From Porogramme epimiltina (taxonomy: Eukaryota; Basidiomycota; Agaricomycetes; Polyporales; Polyporaceae): DNA of 64,000 nucleotides. The stretch lies in contig FTLJ01000283.1 in NCBI GenBank assembly GCA_900155495.1, positions 62,001 through 126,000 on the forward strand, written 5' to 3'. A program made the translations under genes and the position numbers. This document shows, one piece after another, positions 1 through 11,390 of this stretch; position 1 is the first letter of the stretch, and every line of letters begins with the position of its first letter. Below the pieces are notes generated by a model. It searched no databases. It was not told the DNA's origin and worked only from the letters and a program-made list of their open reading frames with translations.

Positions 1-412
1 TGCACCGCCAAGAGGCAGTAGTGTTGCGCAAGAGAGCTGAACGAGAGGAAATGATGGGTAGAGGGGGGTGGTATGTGCAACTCACCTCTGCAACGCGCCG
101 CGACTCCGCCTCCTCCAGCTTCGTCGGGGGATACCTCCCATCCTCCTGCTCCTCTTCCTCTTCCTCCTCATCTTCATCATCCTCGTCCTCGTCGCTCTCC
201 CCCGCCCTCCCCTTCCCCTTCCCCTTCGCTTTCCTCGCCCTTGCCCTCGCCTTTGCCCGCTCCTTCATCTGCCGCCACCGCTCGTCCTCGTCCTCGTCAT
301 GCCACACCCGCGCAATATCCTCCCCCCTCGGGACCTGCCGCGGCCCCGGCGTCGGGCCCGGCGAGGGCCCCGGAGACGGCGGGGGCGAAGGGAGCACCAC
401 AGGCTCGCTCAT
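1..412 (-). CDS. Partial acidic/basic low-complexity protein, 5' end only
   Basis: The gene begins at the ATG at 412 on the minus strand and runs off the left edge. The first exon (412-86) is 109 codons and ends at a good donor (GTGAGT). It encodes a proline-rich start, the segment EDIARVWHDEDEDERWRQM, a Lys/Arg/Ala/Gly-rich basic run, then a long Asp/Glu run. The Glu/Asp tract shows on the plus strand as a CTC/TTC-rich stretch at about 120-200. A second exon may begin near position 36 after an AG. I do not recognise a family. The charge pattern (basic block followed by acidic block) is common in nuclear or nucleolar proteins, but that is only inference. Plus-strand open frames over this exon are by-products of its codon bias. 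Confidence 0.55.
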   Translation of the reverse strand, partial: MSEPVVLPSPPPSPGPSPGPTPGPRQVPRGEDIARVWHDEDEDERWRQMKERAKARARARKAKGKGKGRAGESDEDEDDEDEEEEEEEQEDGRYPPTKLEEAESRRVAEVSCTYHPPLPIISSRSALLRNTTASWRC

Positions 413-1470
413 CGTCTACTCTTCGTTCGTCGCAGCGTCACAGCGTCGCAGTCGGAAGTCGAAGTGCGTGCGGACGAGGGCAGCGGGTTCGATGGGCGTC
501 CCGCGATGAATGATTCTGCGCACAAGGCTGCGATCGGGATTGCTCGGTCTTCGCGGAGGTCGTCCTCCTCCGAGGTGGCTGGGGCGAGTGTGCCGGAAAA
601 GTATGCGTGGCTGCCCTCCGGGGCAGCGTCGAGGGTTGAAAATAGGTCGTGCAAAGGGTGCGAAGCGCGAGTGAATATGGGTGGGGTCGGCGAGGGCGTG
701 CCGCGCGTGAGTATTGTTGGTGCGCAGCGATGATAACTTGTTGGTCGTATTCCGAGTAGCTGGTGTCCGTCAGCGGTCGTAACAGTGTCCGCAGTGGGGG
801 CTGCGTAGGGCGGAAGGGGGCAAGGGGGCGACAACGCAGAGAACGGCCGAAAGAGAGGACTCGCGGCCTCCGAAACCGGGCACTTGCCAACGACCGACGC
901 GCCGCGCCACCGAGGGAGGCATAGTTGCTATTTCGGGCGACCGAAAACGTCACCGCAGCCAGGCCCCTCCTCGGGCAGCCCAGCCTCGGGCCCGCTCAAT
1001 CCGCGCACCTCGCTCCGGACTACGTACGCCCACTGACGCAGGCATGCAGACGAGGGTGTGGTATGTACAACCGGGAGAAAGCCGAATAGATTACTGCGAT
1101 ACATTGTGGAACAAACGAGCGAACGGCTGCCGGGGCACAGCGCTAGTCAGGATTACGCGACCATACGCTACACATACAGACGTCCCCGTCGGGGGTCCAC
1201 CACACTACTATCCATCGCGCGAGGACCAGGCTTTCAATACGGCGGCTCCGTGTCTACTCGTCCTACGAAGAGACACTACTACTACGAGTCCATGTGCCGT
1301 TGCCTGTGTCCCCGCGCGTTCGAGCATATCAAGCGAGAGATGATGAGGGTGATGGTGTCGATGATAATCTAGTCGTTGAGCGATGAAGCAGAATGCGTAG
1401 CGTCGTCGGGGTCGGGGATGGGGATGGGGGTATTTGCTATGGCTGGGACCGCGGCTTACAGCCTGCAGTC
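413..1470. other. Intergenic, no gene seen
   Basis: About 1 kb lies between the start of the left-edge gene and the stop of the next minus-strand gene. It should carry the promoter of the former and the 3' UTR of the latter. The open frames in it lack splice structure, domains or consistent codon use. Confidence 0.5.
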
Positions 1471-3284
1471 TCAGAACCGGCCGGGGTCGGGCCTCCGGCG
1501 CATCATCAGGTCCTCCTCGGAGCGGTCGCCGTCGACTTGCGACCCGTCGTCGGAGACGTAGTACCGCAAGCCGCTCGACTTGGCTGCGCCGTGCAGCATG
1601 GGCGCCTGCGAGTCCTCGGACTGGTCGCGGTACAGCTGGCTGCTCCGGGGGCTCGCGCCAGGAGTGTAGCTCATGAGCGAGTTGCGGGCGGTCTCCTGCA
1701 TCTGCATGATGTTCTGGCGGAACGCATGCTGGAGAAGGGGACGGGGTTCGTAACCACAAACGGCGATGAGTTTCGTCACTACATACCTGCTCGCGCCAGT
1801 ACTGCGCACGCTTCTCACGCTCCTGGCGACGGTCCTTCCTGTGCACGAAGTACAGCGCGACGAGGGTGCCGACCATGCCTGGAAGGCGATGGATGGGTTT
1901 CAAAATAGACACAGACCATAATTAACGTGATTGCTTACCACCAATGATGCAGATCCCCACTACGATGTAGACCCATGTCTTCACCTTGACGGGGGTATCG
2001 GTCGTCACGCCGCACGTTCCGTCCGCCAAGCAGTTGTATGAGAGGCACTCCTTGTCCGCGTCGCAGGTCTCGCCAACGTCCTTGCCCTGTACGCACACCA
2101 GTTGTTGGGAGTCGCAATAAAGACCAACTTTGCAGTTACCCCTAAAGCGGTGGGTGTTAGTAAGGTGCGAGGCGGCATGGAAGCTAGTAAGCGAAGCGAA
2201 ACGCAGCCCGAGTGATGCCGAGGGAGGGTGAAAAAGCGCGCACGTCTGTCAAGCCAAGACTCGCGCCTTGCGTATATGCAATCACGATCGCAGCCGTGAC
2301 CAGTCGTTGTCAGCGCCGTTTCCACCCGCAGCCTACAGCCAACACCTCCGTGATGCATGTTGCTTAGAAGATGCCTCAATGCCCTTTGAGGGTCAGCTCT
2401 CCTACAGTCAGGACTCGGGGGAGGTCCTAATGACACAAGGAAGCCAACGGGGGTCTCGACCGACAACGCCGCGAGACCACCCAAAGTAGCAGTTTCATCT
2501 CGAAATAGCATTCACGAATAGAAAGGGGAATCCCACTCCGGGAGCCGCACCTCAACGTCCCGGCATGCAATGTGGGAGATGCGCAGCGCACGAAAGACGA
2601 AGCGAGTGCGAGTAACAGAAGAGGGGAAGTACGCACCTTGACACGATGTCAATAAACTCTCCGTCCGGTCCATAAGCGGTATAGGCGGTGTTTTGGACCA
2701 CGCAGGGGAGGCCAACAGTTACGTTCGCATACCTGCGCCGCCGGGGGCGTCAGTTTCAGCGATCCCCAAGTGGCGGACAAGAGACGCACATGCAAATGTT
2801 GTTGAGGCATACGGAGCCGTTGACGTTCAGGCCAAACCCGGTCGTGTCCGTGAGCTCCTTGAAGTTCGGCGGGCCCTCGCACTCGTCTTCCCACACCACC
2901 CCCGCCGTTCAGCAACGCCCTCCTCGCCCGCACACGATCCGAGAGGGACTCACCATCGCGGTTGAACTGGCACGCACTGCCCACGGTGAGCTGCTTCTGG
3001 CAAGCGTCCTGTTCGTCGGGGCAGAAGGAGCCCTTGTCGCACTTGTCGGGGATCGTCACGTTGCTGAGGTAGCCGAAGGGGAAGGTGTCGGAGCGGCAGC
3101 CGCGGAGGGCGCACGTCGAGTTGGCCGCACAGTAGGTCATTGCGTCGCAATCCGTTTGGAACTGGAACGTGCCCTCTTGGAGCTTCTGGTGGGCGCGGTC
3201 GCATGGCTGGAGCCAGGTGACGTCGCCCGCGAGCACGGCGGGCGCGAGGGCCCAGAGCGAGAAAAGGAGTGTGGAGGGGCGCAT
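1471..3284 (-). CDS. Secreted-domain Cys-rich single-pass membrane protein
   Basis: Six exons can be read: 3284-2954, 2886-2790, 2732-2637, 2141-1939, 1878-1787 and 1728-1471. They total 1,077 nt, a 358-residue protein. The N-terminus is a clear signal peptide (MRPSTLLFSLWALAPAVLAG). The ectodomain holds about 20 cysteines spaced in pairs, for example CDADKECLSYNCLADGTC, and several N-x-S/T sites. A single membrane helix (WVYIVVGICIIGGMVGTLVALYF) spans exons 4-5. It is followed by a positively charged stop (HRKDRRQEREKR) and a cytosolic tail of about 110 residues ending RRRPDPGRF. Intron 3 is long (about 495 bp) compared with the others. Similar Cys-rich type I proteins are frequent in basidiomycete genomes without known function. 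A surface sensor or adhesion role would be inference. Confidence 0.82.
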
Positions 3285-4517
3285 GAGACGCAGTGACGGC
3301 GAAGAAGACGGAGGACGAAGAAGAGGAAGAGGAGGGAAGGGCGGGGCGGTCGGTGGGCGGGCGGAGGGGGGGAGAGAGAGTTGAGATGCGTTCTTCGCTT
3401 GGGCGGGAGCTTGATCAGGGCAACGGACCCACGTGCTAGCGCCCGCTCCAGTCTCCGCGCCAGCACCGGCCTCAGCCCCCCGAAGCGCCGAGGCGTTGTT
3501 CTCGACGCCGACGTCGACGAGCTACCCGGAGGCGATGGCCACCACTCGACCCCGGGCTATGCAATCCTATCTCTACCCCTCTGGCGTAGAGTATACCAAA
3601 ATCTCATAGGGACGGGACGATCCTCCGTCGTTATCAGTTTTGCAAGCGCTTCGCCGACACTGCCCTCTTCCACTACCTGAAATTCCAACGAAGGCGTGTC
3701 CGCCAAGGACAAATTAGTGGCCGTAGAGGGCAGACATCCTCGGTGCGTATGGCCTCCGGAAACCCCCTAGGGTGCCGAATACTCATGAGAACGTACAGGT
3801 TGCACCTTGCGCTTGTCAACCCATGCAGCCGCCGCCCCACGCACGTAGCGGGCGTGGGGTGACATACAGTTTGTTTCAGCCCCACGATTCCTATAACATA
3901 GTGGCGCAGCACCTGCGGCGACGATCCTTTGGAGTTTCCTGGACTTAAGGGCCGAGCGAGGCGGGGTCATCCTCAGCAGCACAGTCCTACACCGGCAACG
4001 CAGTTACGGTTTGTGGAAGGTTTCGGCGCCACATGTTGGAGAGCGGGGTATAGAAAATAAGACGTCTGGAGCTTTCACGCCTTCACGCCATATGTGAACG
4101 ACCTCTCAGCGTCAGGCTACTCTGTTCCGCTCTTGGTCCACAAATTACGTCTTCATTGAGACTTCCATGCACCTCCTCAATGTACACCAGGTGCGGCTGC
4201 CCTGGCATATCAGCTCAGTTGGGGCAAGTGTATCTTCGTTCGCGCGTTTAAAGAGAGAGTTGCTCAACCGGCTGCCGTACAGATCCCGTCCGGTGAGCGT
4301 CACCACACGAGCCCGCGTCTTAAAGTTCGCTAAAATCAACAGCTTCCCAGACTCTAAACTGTCTTTGGACTTGTTCGGCGACGTACGGATAGCAAAAAGT
4401 ACCCATGACTTGAGTCAGTGATGGGAAACCCAGCAGTCACGGGGCTCCTTGAACTCATATATTAGTTGGTGCCTATCTGTTCTGCGGAACGTGCTCCAGC
4501 ACTCACCCCAACCCAAG
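3285..4517. promoter_or_regulatory. Divergent intergenic region
   Basis: This 1.2 kb region lies between the minus-strand Cys-rich membrane gene and the plus-strand alcohol oxidase, so it should hold both promoters. A TATA-like CATATATTA occurs at about 4456-4464, 55-60 bases before the oxidase ATG. This is the same spacing as the TATA element of the second oxidase copy. No open frame here looks coding. Confidence 0.5.
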
Positions 4518-7147
4518 ATGACAAGCTCAGAACCCATCATGTTCGACGAGTACGATATCGTCTTTGCAGGTGGTGCGTCACGCCATTCCCGCAGCCGTGC
4601 ATCGTCTTCTCTCCTTCTCACCCGTGTTGTTCCCCACAGGCGGTACCACCGCCGGCATCACTGCCGGACGGCTCGCCGCAGCAGACCCGTCTTTACGCAT
4701 TCTCTTGCTCGAAGAGGGGCCGCACACGCACAACGACCTCTCCCACATTCAGCCGGGGCGTTTCCTCACGCACCTCGCCCCGGGCTCCAAGACCACACGG
4801 AACTTCGTCTGCCGGCCGAGCGAGCACCTTGGCGGGCGGCAGCTTGAGGTTCAGCGCGGGAACTGCGTCGGCGGCGGGTCCAGCGTGAACTGTGAGCAGC
4901 AGACGCGCCCCTCGTGACCGCGACATCGTGACTGACGGCAGGCCCCACAGTCGCGATGTACACGCGCGCCCCTGGGTCCGACTACGACGACTGGGCGTAC
5001 AAGCACGACAACCCCGGATGGAGCTTCGCGGACCTCCTACCGCTAATCAAGAAGGTCAGTTAGCAACGCAACATCCCGCTTTCTCCTATAATGACCCAAA
5101 TGGCAAACAGGCAGAAACGTACCAGAACGGCGAGAACAGACCCACGCACGGATACGACGGCCCGCTCAAGATCTCCTACGGGGGCATCGTGACCAACGTC
5201 GGTCGGGACTACATGGCAACGATGGAAAAGTACGACTTCACCCGCCCCGCCGTCGACGACCCGAACAGGATGATCGATGACATTAACCGCCGGGATGTAC
5301 GCGCCTTCCCAGAGCCTGCGTCCGCCGGAAACGAAATCGCTAACCTGACCATCGCGCGCGCAGGTCTGGCCAAAGTGGATCGAGGGCGACACCGGGCGGC
5401 GCTCCGACGTCGCCCACCATTACATATACAACACGGTGGAGAAGTCGAGCAACTTCCACGTCATTGCAGGGTGCATTGTTCGGAAGGTGATCATCGAGTA
5501 CGCCGTCCTCATCCTCCTCCGAGGTTTTTCATTTAAAGCGTATTCTAGGCACGGTCGAGCAACTGGCGTAGAGTATTTCTACAACAAACGGATTCGAGGG
5601 GCTGGTGTCGATTCTGGGCCACGCACTGTCCGAGCCAAGAAGCTCGTCGTGGTTTCCGCGGGCGCGATCGGCTCACCAGCCATCCTCGAGCGATCGGGGA
5701 TTGGCGCCCGAGATGTCCTCGAGAGAAATGGTATAGCACAGATTGTAGACCTACCTGGTGTGGGCGATAACTACAACGGTGGGCGACTCTCGTTAGGGTT
5801 TCCGCGATATCACTATATCGAACTTACACCTCTTCTTTTGCAGATCACTGGCTTCTGTTTGTCCCATTCTACGCCAAAGAGGACTCGGAAACGCTGGACG
5901 GTATCGTGAGAGGCGACACATCACAAATAGACAGTATGTTTCCTATTTCGCGATACATTCGAGGTGATCCATGTTAACCCCGCTCTTCTGATCAGAATGG
6001 CACGCCCAATGGTTGAAGGATGGCACGGGCCTCATGGCCACCAAGTATGCTAGGCCCTCGATCCTCGGAATCCGTGCGCCGCACTGACTCCGGTACAGCG
6101 CTGTAGATGGTGGATTCAAGTTCCGCCCATCCCCTGACGAGCTCCGGGAGATGGGCCCTGACGTCGCAGAGTACTGGGAAGACCTCTTCGCCCCCTCTCC
6201 GGACAAGCCAATCCTGTACCTCGGCATGATGTCGCAGTACGCTCCCTTGTTACCTCCACCTTTGGATGCCAACTAAATCAGGTGGGCTTAGGTACTCGGG
6301 CAACGCGCCCCCACCGCCCACCCAAAAATGCTACTCCATGATCGCATACATGACTTACCCGGTAGGCACCGGGTCTGTGCACATCACCTCCGGAGACGAC
6401 GTCACGGCCGACCCTGACTTCAACTCAGGGCTATACAGCAGGTACGTTGCGACCGCGTTTTCGATCTACAAACTGCCCTTTCGCGCGAGATTGTTGAAAC
6501 GTTCAATTTGCAGGAAAGAAGACCTTGCCACCATGCGATATGCGTACAAGCGCGTGCGCGAACACGGCCGGCGCATGTCCTCGTACCAGGGTGAGATCGT
6601 GGCGAACCACCCCGCGTTCGCCGAGGGAAGTGCAGCGAGAGTTTCCGCAGCTGCAGGCTCCGACCTGCGTCCTGCCGCGATCGATGCGCCCGACATCGTA
6701 TACACGGCAAGCGATGACCAAGCTATCGATGAGTACTTGAGAGTCCAGAGTGAGTTCTATAGACGGCGCGCGCGCTGTTCCCCAACCAGACGCTGATAGC
6801 TTCGCGGCACTGGCAGCTACTACGGCATGGCACTCGGTATGTGGTTTGCGTTGCTGTCATTTTTGCTCGCACTGACATCTAGCGCGCAGTTAGGGACCTG
6901 TGTTATGAAACCCCGAGAGAGGGGCGGCGTCGTGGACCCTAGGCTGAACGTTTACGGCATTGAGGGGCTTAAGGTCGCGGACCTGTCCATCTGCCCTACC
7001 AACGTCGCTTGTGTGAGTTTATTCCTGTCCTTCACGGCATGTCGTCCTTATGTTTGTCCCTATCAGAACACATACTCCACCGCGATCACTGTGGGAGAGA
7101 AGGCTGCCACAATAATCGCAGAGGACCTAGGAGTCAAGGGTGTCTGA
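4518..7147 (+). CDS. GMC alcohol oxidase (AA3_3-like), tandem copy 1
   Basis: This is an FAD-dependent glucose-methanol-choline oxidoreductase of the fungal alcohol oxidase type. Such enzymes oxidise methanol or other short primary alcohols to aldehyde and make H2O2. Fourteen exons (4518-4572, 4640-4891, 4951-5054, 5111-5296, 5364-5497, 5549-5778, 5844-5933, 5996-6044, 6099-6236, 6292-6441, 6514-6749, 6817-6836, 6890-7012, 7067-7147) sum to 1,848 nt, 615 residues. The dinucleotide-binding start is FAGGGTTAGITAGRL with the following acidic LLLEEG. The GMC signatures GNCVGGGSSVNFAMYTR and GAIGSPAILERSGIG are present. The catalytic His lies in TAWHSLGTCVMKPRE and its partner Asn in CNTYSTA. The C-terminus GVKGV is not a PTS1, so peroxisomal import by that route is not indicated. 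It lacks the C-terminal extension seen in the secreted Gloeophyllum enzyme. Substrate is not determined by sequence. Confidence 0.93.
6817..6836 (+). other. 20-nt micro-exon carrying the catalytic histidine
   Basis: Exon 12 of oxidase copy 1 is only 20 nt (CTACTACGGCATGGCACTCG). It completes T-T-T-A-W-H-S across the flanking junctions. It lies between an acceptor at 6815-6816 and the donor GTATGT at 6837. The matching exon in copy 2 (10670-10689) is also 20 nt. Gene finders often skip exons this small, which would remove the active-site His. Confidence 0.85.
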
Positions 7148-8361
7148 GAGCATCTCAAGCCGGTGATGAAGGATCAGTTACTACACGAGTGTAGCGGATA
7201 GTTATCGTCTTGTTTTGTAGTACATAATACCAATACAAGCGCCCATGCTTCAAACAGGACACGTGATGCGACATTGGGCCCAGGTCACATTTTCTCAGGC
7301 TGTAGTTTCGCAACGTCAACAGCAACCTCGGGCTCAGGCTGAGTGTATGATGACCAGACGGACTCCCGCGAGATCTTCGCGAGTATCGAACCCCGGGTAT
7401 CATAGCTTCTTCGACCTAGAGCCCGACTTCTAGTCCTGAATGCACCCGCAACCAAGGTTGTCTAGGCCGTTTTAGTACAAACAACCGGCAAGGTGCGACG
7501 CTATGGTAAGTGACAGGGAGGTTCATTTCAGACTCAACCTCATGGGCCTCTTCTACAGAGCGCATCCGCGAAGATTCTCTACCCCGTGCGGAGCCCCACC
7601 TTGGACTCCGGCAAGACGATTCCGGGGCTGAAGCGGAGCCGATCAACTTGAGCCTTTCTTCGGGACGCCGAAGCCGGAGATGATGTTCGGGCACCGTGGA
7701 AGTGCCATCGTAACTCACACAATCCTCCTACTTTTGGACCTCCGGTGCTACCTAGTATCCAACCTCAAGCAACTGATCATCGTGACCTATTCACTTGGAA
7801 GCACCGACTGTATTAGTGTAGCAAGAGCGCTACGGCCTACCATAGATACGAAGATCCTGCAAGGAACCCGGTTTCGAAATGAGACTCAAGCCATACTTCA
7901 CAAGAGGCATAGAACGGATTGTGATTGCTATGAAGTCGACTCCGATTGGCAACTGCAGCAGGATGCATTCTACCATTTCATGCCCGATCATAGACAAACT
8001 AGACATAATCTTTGAGGTGAGCTCGTTCGTCTTTTCTCGCGCACGTCACTTGCCCTTAGGGCCGGTCGGACGGTATCTAAACACCGGTTCCAGTGGCCAC
8101 TGATCAAAGTTCTTTACTTTGTCAGCTTCCAATGCGACACCGTATTTGCCGTTCCTTTCGGTCCCGGCGAGGGAATCGGCAACATCCAAGGTCACTGCTA
8201 CAATTGCTGGTGGGAACTCCCGTCATGTGCCATGCCGTGAACTTTCGTACTATGGCGTCCCCGCCCGAAACGAGCAGGGAAGCCTAAGCTCCTCAAACTT
8301 ATATAAACCTCTAGCTTTGGGGCCGTCCAACACCAATCCCCCCCCCTTCAGTCTTGACAGC
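7148..8361. promoter_or_regulatory. Spacer between the two oxidase copies
   Basis: This 1.2 kb spacer holds the 3' end of copy 1 and the promoter of copy 2. A TATA box (TTATATAAA, 8299-8307) lies 55-63 bases before the ATG at 8362. No protein-coding exon or oxidase fragment is recognised in it. Confidence 0.6.
8299..8307 (+). promoter_or_regulatory. TATA box of oxidase copy 2
   Basis: TTATATAAA lies 55-63 bases upstream of the ATG at 8362, a usual position for a fungal core promoter with a short leader. Confidence 0.55.
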
Positions 8362-11006
8362 ATGGGTAACACACAATCGGCTTCCTCTAACGAGTACGAC
8401 ATTGTCTTTGCTGGGGGTATGTCATATACATAATCCACCCCGGCGCGTAACCCCAATCCCGTCACCTTCTCTCACACGTCATTCATTTCGCTTACGTCGT
8501 CCCCGTCGCAGGCGGCGTCGCTGCCGGTATCGCTGCGGCCCGACTCGCCTCAGCGGATCCCACCCTGCGTGTCCTCCTACTCGAGCAGGGTCCACACACA
8601 GAGGGAGATCTGGCTCACATCCAACCTGCTCGTTTCCTCACACACCTCGCCCCCGGCTCCAAGACTGTCCGGAATGTCGTTTGCAGGCCTAGCGAGTACC
8701 TCGACGGGCGTCGTCTTGCCGTGCAGTGCGGAAACTGTGTCGGGGGAGGGTCTAGCATTAACTGTGAACACACAGTGTGCCACGCACGTTCTCTGTCGCT
8801 GACATGCTATTCGTAGTTGCAATGTATACGCGTGCCCCTGGATCAGACTACGACGACTGGGCATACAAGCACGACAATCCAGGTTGGGGCTTCGCGGATC
8901 TGCTCCCGTTGATCAAGAAGGTATCGAACGACTGGTGTCTATATTTGTTATCCTAAATGACACCGAGTTGGCAGGCAGAGACCTACCAGAACGCCCCGAA
9001 CAGGCCCACACATGGGTACAGCGGCCCGCTCAAGGTCTCATATGGCGGTGCTACGACCAGTGTCGGAAAGGACTACATGGCCACCATGGAGAAGTACGAC
9101 TTCACTCGCCCCGCCGTCGACGACGCGAATAGAATGGTCGACGACGTCAACCGCCGCGAGGTATGTACATAATGTAGCTTAATGTGGCTGAAATATAGGG
9201 CCAATTGTTGGACTGACCCGTGCGCACCCAGGTCTGGCCTAAATGGATTGACGGAGATACAGGGCGCCGTTCGGACATTGCGCACAACTATATCTACAAC
9301 ACGGCAAAACGGTCCAGCAACCTCCGCGTCCTCGCGGGCTGCACTGTTCGGAAGGTAATCATTGAGTGCGTATTTGACTAGAAGTTTTCTGGATCCGCCT
9401 TTCTGATGTCTACCATTATAGGAACGGCAGAGCAACGGGGGTGGAATATGTTCATAATGAGTCGGCCGGAAATGCCACCTCCGACTCTAAATCGCACACT
9501 GCTCGGGCTAAGAAACTGGTGGTATTATCTGCCGGAGCATTCGGTTCCCCCGCTATCCTTGAAAGATCCGGCATCGGCTCCCGCAAGGTCTTAGAACGGA
9601 ATGGCGTAAAGCAGGAAGTAGACCTGCCGGGGGTGGGTGAAAATTACAACGGTGCGTTCACAGACGCGACATTATACGAACCGCCCAATCTAACGCTAAC
9701 GTCACCCTTACGGTATTTAAAGACCACTGGCTGTTGTTCGTTCCGTTCCACGCACAGGAGGATTCAGAGACTTTGGATGGCATAGTCAGGGGGGACCCGT
9801 TGGAAACAGCGAGTACGGCCATTGCCTTTTAGAAGCTACAGAGACAGTCACTCACAGAACCCCTTCTTTCAGAATGGTCAGCCCAGTGGATGAAGGACGG
9901 TAAAGGTCTCATGGCTACTAAGTACATCTCCCCCGTCCCCCCATGATGGTATTTCTCATCAGTTCCGCAGTGGTGTGGATGGAGGCTTCAAGTTCCGGCC
10001 TACATCTGAAGAGCTTAGTGCAATGGGACCCGAGATTTCCGACTATTGGAAAACATTCTTCGCACCTTCCCCGGACAAGCCGATCCTTTGGTTTGGCATG
10101 ATGTCACAGTGAGCCTCCCACTGCAGGTTCACTTGGCGGGCCTCTAAAATATCCTGGCTTAAAGATACGCGGGGAACGCGCCTCCTCCCGCCAACCACAA
10201 ATGTTACGCTGCAGGCGGCTGGATGGCCTACCCGCTCGGCAGAGGTTTCGTTCACATTACCTCCGGGCATGACGTCACCGCCCCACCCGACTTCGATTCG
10301 GGGTTGTACAGCCGGTGCGACCTCCTCACCTCTGGCGCATGGTGTACTACTGCTTACGCTGAGGATGCAGGAAAGAAGATCTCGTGACCATGCGATATGC
10401 TTACAAGCGTCTTCGGGAGCACGGTCGGCGCATGGCATCATACAAGGGAGAGTTCGCTGTCAACAATCCCGCGTTCCCTGCTGGTAGCGCAGCGGCCATT
10501 CCCACACACGCCGGCGATGACCCACGCCCAGTCGCGATCGACGCACCGGACATCGTGTACACCGCCGAGGACGACAAGGCGATCGACGAGTATCTAAGGG
10601 CTCAAAGTGAGTGTTTGTCTATAAATTTAGTCTATTATATCCAAGCGCTGATCAATGGCGCGGTGTAAGCCATCACTGCGTGGCACTCAGTACGTCGTCA
10701 TTAATGGGATTGCTGGATATCGTGCGAACCTCATACTACGTGTATAGCTCGGAACTTGCGCAATGAAACGGCGAGAGAAGGGCGGCGTCGTAGACTCCCG
10801 GCTTAACGTCTACGGCGTCAAAGGACTCAAGGTGGCGGATATGTCTATCTGCCCTTCTAACGTCGGCTGTGTAAGGTGTCTTCTTCGCCTCTATAGCGTG
10901 TGCTCACGACACTCGTTCTCTCTAGAACACATATTCTACTGCCATCACGATCGGAGAAAAGGCGGCTGTGATTATCGCTGAAGACTTAGGTGTCAAGGGT
11001 GTTTGA
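8362..11006 (+). CDS. GMC alcohol oxidase (AA3_3-like), tandem copy 2
   Basis: This is a close paralog of the upstream oxidase. Its 14 exons (8362-8416, 8512-8763, 8817-8920, 8975-9160, 9232-9365, 9422-9651, 9723-9812, 9873-9921, 9971-10108, 10165-10314, 10371-10606, 10670-10689, 10748-10870, 10926-11006) have exactly the same lengths, again giving 615 residues, so the proteins align without a gap. Motifs kept: FAGGGVAAGIAAARL, GNCVGGGSSINFAMYTR, GAFGSPAILERSGIG, WHSLGTCAMKRRE and CNTYSTAITIGEKAA. Differences are scattered substitutions, mainly surface-like, while introns have diverged fully. The N-terminus differs (MGNTQSASS against MTSSEPIMF). Both copies look functional. The product is expected to be an H2O2-forming alcohol oxidase. 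Different substrate range or expression timing is possible but not shown. Confidence 0.93.
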
Positions 11007-11390
11007 ATGTGCCTCAGACTATCTACATCTCTCTGAGAACACCTGACGAGTACGATATAGCAAGAATTTGTATTATGTCGCGCATTCGTCTGCATGTCAC
11101 AGATTCGAGTGGGACCACAACGGTGCGATAACCTTTTTATGGCTGTTTTTGGTTGTTTCCATGTGTAAATGTCTCGCCCGAGGCATGACCGACCCCCTAA
11201 CCACATCCCGTCCTGCAACCTTCTTTGTATCCCCGGCTATCACGCACTGGTGTGTAACGCTCGGGCAGCAAGTGCACCCCGAAGCCCGTCGCCGAAGTTC
11301 AATACGATTCCTCTCCTGGTATAAAAACCCTCAAGGACATACCAGCATCCTCAAACAAGTTCCACAAACTACACACACCAACACACAGTC
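11007..11390. promoter_or_regulatory. Spacer and NmrA-gene promoter
   Basis: This 384-base spacer is between the second oxidase and the NmrA-like gene. A TATA box (TATAAAAA, 11320-11327) sits about 64-71 bases before the ATG. It is followed by a CA-rich leader typical of highly expressed fungal genes. Confidence 0.55.

Noticed and set aside
21..733. Several overlapping long plus-strand frames at the left edge
   Set aside because: They are low-complexity mirrors of the Glu/Asp- and Pro-rich minus-strand exon; no intron signals or domain content in the plus sense.
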